DNA of 64,000 nucleotides from Laspinema olomoucense D3b (GCF_025370785.1 NZ_JAMXFA010000011.1:1-64000), one strand, 5' to 3'. Counted from the stretch's first letter, positions 46,504 to 58,674 are shown. The notes: a model not told the origin generated them from the sequence alone. Numbers and translations: made by a program.

Positions 46504-46899
46504 ATGAATCAGATTCCAACCTATCAGGACAGCACAAATCGCGTCACCCTCTCTAGCACAGGGGCTCTGGAGTTAAATGCTTCAGAACAAATTGAAATTC
46601 CAGCCTATCAGTCTCCCATGAGACCCCAGCAAAGCTTTTCTACCAGCGATCTATTATTAGTACCGCTTTCCTTTGCTGCAGTGGTGTGGGTCGTGTTGTT
46701 TGTCATGCACTTTAATTTTTGGAAATCAGTCCGGAGTCGCCTCTCTAACTTACCGCCAGTGAGTCAATTACCCTGCACAAATTGTAAATATTTTAAAAAT
46801 AATCCTTATCTAAAATGTGCCGTCCAACCCGATAAGGTCCTGCGTACTGAAGCGACGCAATGTCCGGACTATTCTAGTAATGAAGAAGTGATGTCTTAG
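46504..46899 (+). CDS. single-helix membrane protein with C-terminal cysteine motif
   Basis: A 131-aa protein with a polar N-terminus, one transmembrane helix (about residues 50-75, LLLVPLSFAAVVWVVLFVM), and a C-terminal domain with CTNCKYF, LKCAVQP and ATQCPDY. The four cysteines could bind a metal. The pattern C-x2-C-x-Y, Cys near Pro, then Ala-x2-Cys-x2-Tyr also occurs in the 120-aa protein at 6343-6705. Function unknown. It is monocistronic. Confidence 0.7.
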   Translation: MNQIPTYQDSTNRVTLSSTGALELNASEQIEIPAYQSPMRPQQSFSTSDLLLVPLSFAAVVWVVLFVMHFNFWKSVRSRLSNLPPVSQLPCTNCKYFKNNPYLKCAVQPDKVLRTEATQCPDYSSNEEVMS

Positions 46900-47262
46900 A
46901 AAAAGATACATCGGCCCAAGTTCTGAATTACTGATAGGGGACCTAAAGGATTTAGGAGTTACCCCTCGCCTCCAGTCCAGAGGAGGGGCAGTCTATGTAC
47001 TGCTCCACCTACAGGGCGATCGCGTTACATTCCCCACAAAATTTTTTCAAGGGAGGCGCTTTCCCTCTCCCCTATCCTCCCCTCCCCTCTTTCGGGGAGG
47101 GTGGGGCATTTTGTAGATTGCCGCCAGGGGGGAGGGCGGATTTAGACTTTAAAAATGTTCATCTACTCCCTTAGATTAGATATTTCACCAGAGATACTGT
47201 TGAGGTACATCTGGTGTTCAGCAGGGATGCTGAAAATATCCTAGTCTGAGGAGATGATCACT
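46900..47262. repeat. 363-bp spacer with G/C-rich repeat text
   Basis: No gene is seen. The segment around 47070-47110 forms an imperfect hairpin (CCCCTCCCC...GGGGAGGG) followed by CATTTTG and may terminate the 131-aa gene's transcript. The CCTCC-AGTCC words near 46968 also occur near 55790. Confidence 0.35.
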
Positions 47263-47535
47263 TTACCACCACTTACGATTCCCATCTTCATCGGTTCGCG
47301 CTTGGCGAATGACGTCAGAAATTTCTTCTGCATCTTTGACATGATGAAGTGCTTCCTGATGGCCGTCTTCATCTTCCACGATAAAATAGGTGGGAACCTG
47401 AATATGGTCTCCGGTAATATCAGGAGAATCTACCGCGAGTTGTTTAGATTTTTCTTCAATAGTTTGCTCTTCATCAGCAATGCGATCGCCGGGATTAGCA
47501 GTCCGTCTTTTGTCAATTCTCTTGTAGTCGCTCAT
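47263..47535 (-). CDS. small acidic hypothetical protein, 90 aa
   Basis: I recognise no named family. The 90-aa product is hydrophilic and strongly charged: an N-terminal DYKRIDKRRTANPGDRIAD, a central strand-like VPTYFIVEDEDGHQEALHHV, and a C-terminal RQARTDEDGNRKWW. It looks like a small soluble protein conserved in cyanobacteria. Start at the ATG at 47535. It is isolated, with gene-free DNA on both sides. Confidence 0.6.
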   Translation of the reverse strand: MSDYKRIDKRRTANPGDRIADEEQTIEEKSKQLAVDSPDITGDHIQVPTYFIVEDEDGHQEALHHVKDAEEISDVIRQARTDEDGNRKWW

Positions 47536-51218
<3,683 letters not shown>

Positions 51219-51405
51219 AATTACGGGGTTGTCTTCTTTGCGGAAGTGGAAGATATAGATTTCTGTTAAGAGTCTGAAGAGACCCCCCCTAACCCGATGG
51301 CGTTGCCAAGGGGGGGACTGGAAGGCTTCAAGACTTCTGATGTCATCAGAATATGCGGGATGAAAGGGTAAGGATAAAGACTAAAAAGACAGGAAAAATT
51401 CAAAC

Positions 51406-51480
51406 CCTTCTCCCTCTTCTCCCTATCTCCCCTATCCGCCCTATCTCCCCCATCCTCCTCATCTCCCTCCTCTCGCCGTT
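51406..51480 (+). repeat. pyrimidine-rich tandem repeat upstream of the ExoD-like gene
   Basis: Short units of the type CCCTATCTCC/CCCATCCTCC are repeated with variation and end 12 nt before the GTG start at 51493. Related tracts, on either strand, occur at 55650-55735 and 61558-61710. Confidence 0.6.
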
Positions 51481-51492
51481 CACCTAAATCCT

Positions 51493-52116
51493 GTGGCTCG
51501 ACTTTCTGTTGAATTGCATCGCTATTTTTTTGAAGAAGAACGTTCGGAAGGGGTAATTTTAGCGGATATTATCCTGCTGGCTGGAGAACGCATTTTTGGA
51601 TTTTTGTTTGTCTTCTTGGCGTTACCTTCAGCTTTACCCCTACCGGCGCCCGGATACTCGACTCCATTTGGAATTGTTATTTTTATCCTGGCGGTTCAGC
51701 TAGTTGCTGGGGCACAACGTCCTTGGATGCCCAATCGGGTTATGAATTACCCGATCGCCTTATCGAAGGTCCAAGGCATTTTAAAAGCTGGGATTCCCTG
51801 GTTGGAAAAAATCGAGTTGCTCTCTCGTCCCCGCTTGACCTATATGTGCACAACTTTAGGGGGTCGGGTCGTTATTGGGAGTGCGATCGCCCTGATGGCC
51901 ATTTCGATGATGATTCCCATCCCCGGGACCAATACCTTACCGGCGATGGGCATTTTCGTGACCGGCTTTGGCTTACTTGATGACGATGGAGCCATTACCC
52001 TGGCTGGGTTAGTGCTGTGTGTGATGGGATTTATTCTCTCGTCCTCTATTTTGATGGCTCTTTGGTTTGGGGGTTCCAGCTTGCTGGACATCATCCAAAA
52101 CTGGCTGGCACAGTAA
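51493..52116 (+). CDS. ExoD family membrane protein (exopolysaccharide synthesis)
   Basis: The 207-aa product matches ExoD, an inner-membrane protein required for exopolysaccharide production in rhizobia and widespread in cyanobacteria with unknown mechanism. Visible are ILADIILLAGERIFGFLFVFLALPSALPLPAPGYSTPFG, RPRLTYMCTTLGGRVVIGSAIALMAISMMIPIPGTNTLPA, and two more C-terminal helices. It starts at a GTG just after a C/T-rich repeat tract, with no clear Shine-Dalgarno. A terminator follows 85 nt after the stop. Confidence 0.88.
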   Translation: MARLSVELHRYFFEEERSEGVILADIILLAGERIFGFLFVFLALPSALPLPAPGYSTPFGIVIFILAVQLVAGAQRPWMPNRVMNYPIALSKVQGILKAGIPWLEKIELLSRPRLTYMCTTLGGRVVIGSAIALMAISMMIPIPGTNTLPAMGIFVTGFGLLDDDGAITLAGLVLCVMGFILSSSILMALWFGGSSLLDIIQNWLAQ

Positions 52117-52201
52117 CTCAATTGGATTCAAAAGCAGTCACCTCTTTAGACAATGCCTGCCTTGAATCTCTGGATTTAACACTTGATTTCTATTGAAAGG
52201 G

Positions 52202-52240
52202 GAGGGACGCCCGCTTAATCGGTGTCCCTCTCTTATTTTT
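52202..52240 (+). terminator. intrinsic terminator of the ExoD-like gene
   Basis: GAGGGAC at 52202-52208 pairs with GTCCCTC at 52224-52230, with an inner CCG/CGG pair, followed by TCTTATTTTT. Confidence 0.75.
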
Positions 52241-52670
52241 ATCTGAAGTAAGTCTATTTACTTATTTCCTGAAATTTTCGAGAGATAAGGGCTTGACAAG
52301 CCAGACATTTTGAAGTGGACAAAAATTACTCTTTAAGCACAATTACTTATCAATTGGTAAAACTTGTCCTGATCCTGTCCCTAACTCCTCCTAAGCTTAA
52401 TAATTTTTCCAGATTATTGTGAGCTGAGTCTTGTTAGAATCCCTAGAACAACCCTCTATCAAAGGTTTTCGGGATAAAGTGGCTGCCTCAATCCTGATGA
52501 ACAGTAGAACAAATTGGCTCAGTCACCGGCTAAAACCTCTGATATTCGTTGGTTTTAAGGCTGTAGATTCCCCTTTGACACCTACCCTAAGATAGATTCA
52601 AAAAGCCGGTTTTGAAGAACTTTTATTTTTCTGTCAATTTTGTAACAAATTTTGTCTTTTTTACCAAACC

Positions 52671-52700
52671 TTGACCAAAAAAGGTTAGTCTAAATAAAAA
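52671..52700 (+). promoter_or_regulatory. sigma-70-type promoter for the 100-aa gene
   Basis: TTGACC at 52671 and TAAAAA at 52695 are spaced 18 nt apart, just upstream of the AAGGAG ribosome site and ATG at 52724. The preceding 450 bp (from the ExoD terminator) contain no gene. Confidence 0.45.
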
Positions 52701-52723
52701 TACAAGGATATAAGGAGAATTTT

Positions 52724-53026
52724 ATGGTTGCTGTCACAATTGGATTTGACAAGGACCTAGAACAAGAAGAAGCGGTGGTTTTTCACCCGGGACAGCAGGT
52801 ACAGTTCAAGAATCGCCCCGGAGTCATCGATACCATTGCCGCCTACGACCCCATGATGGTCCCCCCGATTTGGTTAGAAAACGACCCCCAGCCGAGATAT
52901 CCTGAAGAGTTAAGAATTGTAAAGCAAACCGCATTGACAATGGGTTCAGTACGGGTATCCGCGAACTCTAATGTGCACTATGTAGATTTTTGGGGACGCT
53001 TCAGATTAGTTAGCAAAAGCTCTTAA
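52724..53026 (+). CDS. small hypothetical protein, 100 aa
   Basis: The 100-aa product is a small beta-rich soluble protein (AVVFHPGQQVQFKNRPGVIDTIAAYDPMMVPPIWLENDP, RIVKQTALTMGSVRVSANSNVHYVDFWGRFRLV). I know no functional family for it. The start is well supported by AAGGAG seven nt before the ATG and a promoter-like sequence further up. A HIP1-based terminator follows. It stands alone, so context offers no clue. Confidence 0.65.
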   Translation: MVAVTIGFDKDLEQEEAVVFHPGQQVQFKNRPGVIDTIAAYDPMMVPPIWLENDPQPRYPEELRIVKQTALTMGSVRVSANSNVHYVDFWGRFRLVSKSS

Positions 53027-53050
53027 AATCCTGTGATTATAAAAATAAAC

Positions 53051-53090
53051 AAGCGATCGCTACCAACAACAAAGGGCGATCGCTTTTAGT
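53051..53090 (+). terminator. terminator built from two HIP1 sites
   Basis: AAGCGATCGC at 53051-53060 pairs perfectly with GCGATCGCTT at 53076-53085, followed by TTAGTTT. The stem arms are HIP1 octamers. Confidence 0.7.
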
Positions 53091-53185
53091 TTGTAGACAA
53101 CTTGTGAAGAAGATAAACACCCTCGACACCCCACCAGGCGACAATCGGATCAAGTTGAGCCGCTTTTTTAGCCGGAATCACCCCA
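53086..53185 (-). pseudogene. relic of the C-terminus of a MacB-like permease
   Basis: On the minus strand this reads VIPAKKAAQLDPIVA and then diverges. DNA at 53137-53185 matches 54425-54473, the end of the intact permease gene, in 45 of 49 positions and in the same orientation. It is a fragment without the rest of the gene. A short stretch at 53221-53250 also resembles part of the adaptor gene (56861-56890). Confidence 0.65.
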
Positions 53186-53295
53186 TTGCAGCGGATACGC
53201 CTCCCTTAAACTCTGGGCAAGTTGCTCCAACCGCTGCTGCGATTTCTGTAGGTTAGATGCTATAATTTTTTAAATTCACTTCCCGTTAAAGATTA

Positions 53296-54351
53296 GTGAC
53301 TAATTCAATTAAATTTATTGACTTATTTGCCGGAATTGGAGGATTCCGTATAGCGTTTGAAAAAGCTGGCTATCATTGTGTTTACTCCTGTGAAATTAAT
53401 GAAGCTTGCCAGAAGGTTTATCATCAAAATTTTGGGGATTTACCTGAAAAAGATATTACTACTTTAGATATTCAAAATATTCCAAATCATGATGTCCTAA
53501 CAGCCGGTTTCCCTTGTCAGCCTTTTAGTATCTCTGGAAAACGCAATGGTTTTAAGGACACGCGAGGAACCCTATTTTTTCATTTATGCAAAATCATTGA
53601 AATAAAAAGACCTCAAGTGATTGTCTTGGAAAATGTTAAGCACCTCCTACATCTTGATCAAGGCAAAGTTTTAGATACGATTCTTTATTCCTTAGAAGAC
53701 TTAGGATATTGTGTCACTTATAATTTATTGAACTCCAAGGATTTCCAATTGCCCCAAAATCGAGAGCGGGTGATTATTATTGGGACTTTAAATAAAAAAT
53801 TTAACTTTGATTTAATCAAACCACAGATTCCTACTCCTAGTCTTGAAGAATTCTTAGATAAAGAAGGACCATTTGAGTATTTAAAGCCTGAAGACTATAC
53901 ATTAATTGAATATCCTAAACCCCAAGCTTCCGGGTTAATTTTTGTCGGATATCGTAATAAAAATATTTGGAAAACTGGGATTAGACCGAATACAGAACAT
54001 CTTTCGAGAGTTCATAGACAACCGAATCGGATTTATTCGGTGAAAGGGGTTCATCCGACTTTACCCTCCCAGGAAACATCGGGCCGATTTTTTATTTATA
54101 TTCCTGAAGAAAATGCCGTGCGAAAATTAACCCTTAAGGAGTGTTATAGAATTATGGGATTTCCCGATACTTTTAAAAAGTATTCTAGTAGCGGAGAATG
54201 CTATAAACAGATTGGTAATTCAGTTTGTATCCCGATGATTCATGAATTAGCTGTTCAAATTAAACAGCAAAATCTATTAGAGGAGTCCAAAAGAACCGAA
54301 CCCTGTTCGCGTAGTGTTCCGCAAGGAAAGGGTGGGGCTACACAGGGGTAG
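53296..54351 (+). CDS. DNA (cytosine-5-)-methyltransferase, M.HhaI-sized, solitary
   Basis: A 351-aa C5 methyltransferase. Motif I FIDLFAGIGGFRIAF (residues 7-21), motif IV GFPCQPFSISG with catalytic Cys74, motif VI LENVKHL (111-117), motif VIII QNRERVIIIG, motif X YKQIGNSVCIPMI. The last 21 residues (SKRTEPCSRSVPQGKGGATQG) read through repeat-like DNA and are not part of the fold. It starts at a GTG. The gene is visibly AT-richer than its neighbours and lies between two copies of the permease gene end, signs of acquisition. No restriction partner is adjacent. Confidence 0.92.
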   Translation: MTNSIKFIDLFAGIGGFRIAFEKAGYHCVYSCEINEACQKVYHQNFGDLPEKDITTLDIQNIPNHDVLTAGFPCQPFSISGKRNGFKDTRGTLFFHLCKIIEIKRPQVIVLENVKHLLHLDQGKVLDTILYSLEDLGYCVTYNLLNSKDFQLPQNRERVIIIGTLNKKFNFDLIKPQIPTPSLEEFLDKEGPFEYLKPEDYTLIEYPKPQASGLIFVGYRNKNIWKTGIRPNTEHLSRVHRQPNRIYSVKGVHPTLPSQETSGRFFIYIPEENAVRKLTLKECYRIMGFPDTFKKYSSSGECYKQIGNSVCIPMIHELAVQIKQQNLLEESKRTEPCSRSVPQGKGGATQG

Positions 54352-54409
54352 GTTTTTATCGGCTGTCAAACCTTTTGCCAAATAAAAGTTAACAACGCCC
54401 TGGGTTTTT

Positions 54410-55627
54410 TTAAGCCCCGCGTAAGGCGACAATTGGATCAAGTTTAGCGGCTTTTTTAGCCGGAATTACCCCAAAGAATAACCCTGTTGCACCTGATACT
54501 CCCGTTGCTAAGGCGATCGCCATCGTAGAAATTCCCGCATCAAACGGCGTAAAACTCCCAATCAGCAGAATTCCACTGACCCCTACAAATACTCCAACCA
54601 ATCCCCCAGCAACGGATAAAATCACCGCCTCAATCACAAACTGCATTAAAATATCCTGCTGAGACGCCCCGATCGCCTTTCTTAACCCAATCTCCTTCGT
54701 CCGTTCCGTCACCGAAACTAACATAATATTCATAATCCCAATTCCCCCCACAAACAGAGAAATACTGGCGATCGCCGCCAACAACAACGTTAACGCCCCC
54801 GTTATCGCCCCCATCCTTGCCTGCAAATCCTTCTGATTACGAACCGTGAAATCATCTTCATCAATAATCTGATGTCGCAGGCGCAGCAAATTCTCAATTT
54901 GGAACTGTGCCGCACTCATACTTTCCTCATTCTGCACCGACACCGAAATAAAATTAATTCTCGTCCCGTAGGGTGAAGTATTCCCCCTAATTCGATTCGC
55001 CATCGTCGTCAAGGGTATCAACACCACATCATCCTGATTCTGTCCAAATGTGGAACCCTTCGGTTGCATCACCCCAATCACAGAAAACGATACATTTCTA
55101 ATCCGGATTTGTTTCCCAATCGGGTCCGTATTTCCAAATAGAGTTTCCGCTATATCCGGACCCAATGCCGCCACCTGTTCATTCCGCTTTAAATCCAAGT
55201 TAGTAATAAACCGACCCTGAGCAACATCAAAACTGCGAACCGTCAAAAACTCCGGCGTCACCCCCACAACGGTGGTGGATTGATTGGTATTGCCGTAGGT
55301 AATGCGTTGCATCCCCGTGATTTGGGGCGCAACCTCCTTCACGGAAGGAACTTGAGAGGCGATCGCCTCCGCATCCCCTAACACCAACGTCTGAGGCGGA
55401 CTCACCGGACGAGTTTGAGCCTTGGGACTTCCCGGCACAATAAATAACAAATTTGTCCCCAAAGATTCCACTTGCTGACCCACAAAACTCTGAGCCCCCT
55501 CACCCATCCCAATCGTCGCAATCACCGAGGCATTGCCAATAATAATCCCTAGCATCGTTAGACTACTTCGCATTTTATTGGCAACGAGGGTTTTTGATGC
55601 CATCTTGACGCTTTCTAAGAAGTTCAT
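54410..55627 (-). CDS. ABC transporter permease, MacB/FtsX type
   Basis: The 405-aa permease has an N-terminal helix (about 20-42, SSLTMLGIIIGNASVIATIG), a large MacB-type periplasmic domain, and three C-terminal helices (LLLAAIASISLFVGGIGIMNIMLVSVTERTKEIGLRKAIGA is the hallmark coupling region). It lacks an ATPase domain, so a separate ATP-binding partner is needed and is not in the window. I start at the ATG at 55627; the frame upstream runs through a CCCCATCC repeat. It follows the adaptor gene on the same strand, forming an export operon. Confidence 0.9.
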   Translation of the reverse strand: MNFLESVKMASKTLVANKMRSSLTMLGIIIGNASVIATIGMGEGAQSFVGQQVESLGTNLLFIVPGSPKAQTRPVSPPQTLVLGDAEAIASQVPSVKEVAPQITGMQRITYGNTNQSTTVVGVTPEFLTVRSFDVAQGRFITNLDLKRNEQVAALGPDIAETLFGNTDPIGKQIRIRNVSFSVIGVMQPKGSTFGQNQDDVVLIPLTTMANRIRGNTSPYGTRINFISVSVQNEESMSAAQFQIENLLRLRHQIIDEDDFTVRNQKDLQARMGAITGALTLLLAAIASISLFVGGIGIMNIMLVSVTERTKEIGLRKAIGASQQDILMQFVIEAVILSVAGGLVGVFVGVSGILLIGSFTPFDAGISTMAIALATGVSGATGLFFGVIPAKKAAKLDPIVALRGA

Positions 55628-55649
55628 GGTTTTAGGAATAATGAAGATA

Positions 55650-55735
55650 GGGGAGATGGGGAGGATGGGGAGGATGGGGGAGTTGGGGAGGATGGGGGAG
55701 TTGGGGAAGATGGGGAGGATGGGGGAGGAGAAAGA
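55650..55735. repeat. GGGGAGGATG-type tandem simple repeat in the permease leader
   Basis: About eight variable copies of GGGGAGGATG / GGGGGAGTT units run just upstream of the permease start codon; on the transcribed strand the leader is almost pure pyrimidine. It is related to the tracts at 51406-51480 and 61558-61710. Confidence 0.75.
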
Positions 55736-55754
55736 ACAATATACCTCGTTACAT

Positions 55755-55855
55755 GGCTCTGCCGTGTAATGCTCTGTTGGAGGCTCTGCCTCCAGTCCGG
55801 GACCCAACGCTTAAGCCGCCCAACGTCCAGAGCACTGCTCTACCATCATACAAAA
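55755..55855. repeat. dispersed palindromic repeat between permease and adaptor genes
   Basis: It contains GGAGGC-TCT-GCCTCC (55779-55793), a perfect 6-bp hairpin, and further GCTCTGCC words, a type of short palindrome scattered through many cyanobacterial genomes. It separates two genes that would otherwise be closely packed. Confidence 0.5.
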
Positions 55856-55859
55856 CCCA

Positions 55860-57845
55860 TTACTTTAAAATATCCTCCAACTTTTGCCCTTCCGGAAGAC
55901 CAATAAAAACGCGATCGCCCGGTTTCAAACCCTCCAAAATTTGAATTTGATTGCCTAGGGTTGGTCCAATCGTTACTGACCGAAATTCCGCCTTACCCTC
56001 CGCATCGGGAATCAAAACCCCTGTCTCCCCTCGGTTGGTGACGATCGCCACCGTCGGAACCACCAAGGCATTATCCAACTGGTCCCCTAAAAACGTTACA
56101 TCCACATTCATCCCCGATTGCAACGTCTCCATCCCAGATTCCAAATCCACCCGCACCTCAAACAAGGTCACATCCTGCTGCTTAATCGCTTCGGGGGCAA
56201 TTAAATTCACCTTTCCTTGAAATTGTTCATCGGGATAGGCATCGGCCCGAATCTCCACCTTTTGACCCGCGCGAATCCGACTGATATCCGCTTCCGGGAC
56301 TTGGGCCAAGATTTCTAACCCTCTCGCCAGGGCCACAATCGAGGTGGATGTAGCACTTCCCGCACTCGATGCCGCTGTGGTTGGGGCAACAAATGAGCCT
56401 TCGGTAGCATATCGCTGGGTAATTTGACCCGCGAAGGGGGCGCGAATGATGGTATCTTCCACCTGGACTTCTACAGCTTTGAGTTGCGCTTCGGCTTCCC
56501 GCACTTCCGCCTCTACTCGCAGGAGTTCTTCGGGTCTGGCACCGCTTTGTTGCACCGATAAAGCTTGTCTAGCTTCCATCACTTCCGCTTCGGCGCGGGT
56601 AATTTCTTCGGGTCTAGCACCGCTTTCTTGGAGGTCCACCGCTTGACGGGCTTCGGCAACTTCTGCTTCGGCGCGGAGGATTTCTTCGGGTCTAGCACCG
56701 ATTTCTTGCATTTCCAAGGCTTGACGAGCTTCGGCAACTTGGGCTTCGGCGCGGGTGATTTCTTCGGGTCTAGCACCGCTGGCTTGCAGTTCTAAGGCTT
56801 GACGAGCTTCGGTGACTTGGGCTTCGGCTTCGATAATCGCTTCTTGGCGAGCGCGAATCAGTTGCTCTAACCGTTGCTGCGATCGCTCTAAATTGGTTTG
56901 AGCCCGACGATTTTCCGTGACCACTTCATCAAAGCGATCGCGAGAAATTGCTCCTTCATTGACTAATTCCTGATTCCGGCGCACTCGTTCTGCCGTCAGG
57001 GACAAGGTAGCCTCAGCTTCTTCAATTTGACTTTCAGCTTGAGCAATCTCCTCTTGCCGACTCCCCGAACGCAGTGCATCTAGCCGCGCTTGAGCTTGAG
57101 TGAGTCTAGCCCGCGCTTGAGCCACTTCCTGGGACCGATTTCCCGCTCGCAGTTGAGCCAGTTGCGCCTCAGCTTGAGCCAGTCTCGCCTCAGCTTGAGC
57201 CACTTCCTGGGACCGATTTCCCGCTCGCAGTTGGTCGAGTTGGGCCTCAGCTTGAGCTAGTCTGGCCCGGGCTTGGAGAATCTCCTGGGGCCGATTTCCG
57301 GCACGCAGTTGGTCGAGTTGGGCTTCGGCTTGCGCCAGTCTCGCCCGCGCTTGAGCTATCTCCTGGGGACGATTTCCGGCGCGCAGTTGAGCGAGTCGCG
57401 CTTGGGCTTGTTCTAATCGCGCTGTAGCTTGGAGTCGTTGCGCTTCTACGTCCTCACTTTCCATGCGGGCGATGATCGCACCGGCTTCTACTTGGTCCCC
57501 TTGTTCGACGTATAATTCAGCAATCCGGCCTGTGGTTTTGGGGGAGAGGTTGACGCTCTGAATGGGTCTGACGGTGCCACTGGCTTGGATGCGGACCGTG
57601 AGGGTTTGGGTGTCTACGGGGACGGTAATTTCGGCGATCGCATCGGTTTTAGGTTGGGCGTTTTGGTAAGTTTTATAGGCGAAACCGCCGACTCCTAATA
57701 ATCCAGCAGCGATCGCCGCGATGATCACCCGTTTGTACCGCCATTTCCCTTCCGGTTTACTGTCCGGTTTGGGGGGAGGTAGAGGGGGTTTTTGATGGTT
57801 ATTTTGAGAGTCGGTAACTTGCTCTACACTAGATGGCCGTTGCAT
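55860..57845 (-). CDS. HlyD/MacA-type periplasmic adaptor with expanded coiled-coil hairpin
   Basis: A 661-aa membrane-fusion protein, much longer than the usual 350-450 aa. A cytoplasmic tail and anchor helix (about 39-58) lead to the first lipoyl half (SPKTTGRIAELYVEQGDQVEAG), then a coiled-coil hairpin, then the second half (IIRAPFAGQITQRYATEG), beta-barrel and membrane-proximal domains (ALVVPTVAIVTNRG). The descending arm holds five 26-residue repeats (residues 140-269, motif LRAGNRPQE) and the ascending arm five more (340-469, motif SGARPEE, the last degenerate). The hairpin would reach the outer membrane channel. It lies between a MarR/GbsR regulator and the permease. Confidence 0.93.
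   Translation of the reverse strand: MQRPSSVEQVTDSQNNHQKPPLPPPKPDSKPEGKWRYKRVIIAAIAAGLLGVGGFAYKTYQNAQPKTDAIAEITVPVDTQTLTVRIQASGTVRPIQSVNLSPKTTGRIAELYVEQGDQVEAGAIIARMESEDVEAQRLQATARLEQAQARLAQLRAGNRPQEIAQARARLAQAEAQLDQLRAGNRPQEILQARARLAQAEAQLDQLRAGNRSQEVAQAEARLAQAEAQLAQLRAGNRSQEVAQARARLTQAQARLDALRSGSRQEEIAQAESQIEEAEATLSLTAERVRRNQELVNEGAISRDRFDEVVTENRRAQTNLERSQQRLEQLIRARQEAIIEAEAQVTEARQALELQASGARPEEITRAEAQVAEARQALEMQEIGARPEEILRAEAEVAEARQAVDLQESGARPEEITRAEAEVMEARQALSVQQSGARPEELLRVEAEVREAEAQLKAVEVQVEDTIIRAPFAGQITQRYATEGSFVAPTTAASSAGSATSTSIVALARGLEILAQVPEADISRIRAGQKVEIRADAYPDEQFQGKVNLIAPEAIKQQDVTLFEVRVDLESGMETLQSGMNVDVTFLGDQLDNALVVPTVAIVTNRGETGVLIPDAEGKAEFRSVTIGPTLGNQIQILEGLKPGDRVFIGLPEGQKLEDILK
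56439..57428 (-). repeat. two sets of 78-bp coding repeats in the adaptor gene
   Basis: 78-bp (26-codon) tandem units occupy 57039-57428 (five units) and 56439-56828 (four clear units plus a degenerate fifth), flanking a non-repeated tip region of about 210 bp. Confidence 0.9.
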
Positions 57846-57947
57846 TAAGGTACTCCTGTTTCCCGATGGAGAGGTGCCCGGATTAATAATGTTTATAAAA
57901 AATTTAGGCTGACAGATTGACGAAGGATTGAAGCCGCGATCGCACGG

Positions 57948-58439
57948 TTAAGGCTGCTTCACCTCTCGTTCCCGTTCCCAGCGTTGGACTAACCGAGGCA
58001 GTTCTCCCTCAAAAAAAGCGTGAAAATTTCGCATTTCCTCCAGTCGTTGCCGACGTTCGTCTGGTTCTCCTTCCAGTAACCCCAGTCCCCGTTCAGCAAG
58101 CGCCCGAACCGCTTTAATTTGGGCGGTTTTTTGTTTAATTAATTCGGTCCAAGCATCCAATTTGATACAAAAATAATCTCGGCGATCGCCGGGTAAACTG
58201 ATGCGATCGACAATCCCCGCTTGAATCAACAACCGAGACATGGTACTAATCGACCCTTTAGAAGCCTGTAACGCTTCCGCCAGTTGACTCAAGGATTGAT
58301 GCGGCGGGTCTGCAATCAACAACCACCCGAGAATTCGCCCTGCCATCCTCGGCATTCCGCTCAGTTCAAACAACAGCCCCACTTCTTCCACAAAGCGCCT
58401 CAGTTCAAACTGTTGCGCCTCTTTATCTACTCTGGACAT
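57948..58439 (-). CDS. GbsR/MarR family transcriptional regulator
   Basis: The 163-aa product has a winged helix-turn-helix of the GbsR type: GLLFELSGMPRMAGRILGWLLIADPPHQSLSQLAEALQASKGSISTMSRLLIQAGIVDRISLPGDRRDYFCI. The C-terminal helices would dimerise. It is the first gene of the operon with the adaptor (103 nt downstream) and permease, and so probably represses or senses substrates of that exporter. No clear operator palindrome is visible, apart from TTTAGTAAA about 50 nt upstream of the start. Confidence 0.9.
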   Translation of the reverse strand: MSRVDKEAQQFELRRFVEEVGLLFELSGMPRMAGRILGWLLIADPPHQSLSQLAEALQASKGSISTMSRLLIQAGIVDRISLPGDRRDYFCIKLDAWTELIKQKTAQIKAVRALAERGLGLLEGEPDERRQRLEEMRNFHAFFEGELPRLVQRWEREREVKQP

Positions 58440-58674
58440 ACCTGCCCCAGATAAATTGCTTTATTCACAATTGTAGCAAAGTTTTGACTGTTTAGTAAAG
58501 ACTGAACGAAATGAAAAGTTCACGAAGCAGCCTAGAGGGAAGGGGGTGCAGATACAACCCCTCATGTAGGGGCCATTCCCGAATTCCCCCTAATCTCATC
58601 AGGGAGGGGTCAGAAAAACTTGATAAAATTTCTAATAACGGCTCAATTTTCTACAGTTTAGGAGTCCCCTACCG

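Noticed and set aside
56565-56795. A plus-strand frame of repeated FGAGNFFGSST text
   Set aside because: It is the antisense reading of the 78-bp repeats of the adaptor gene.
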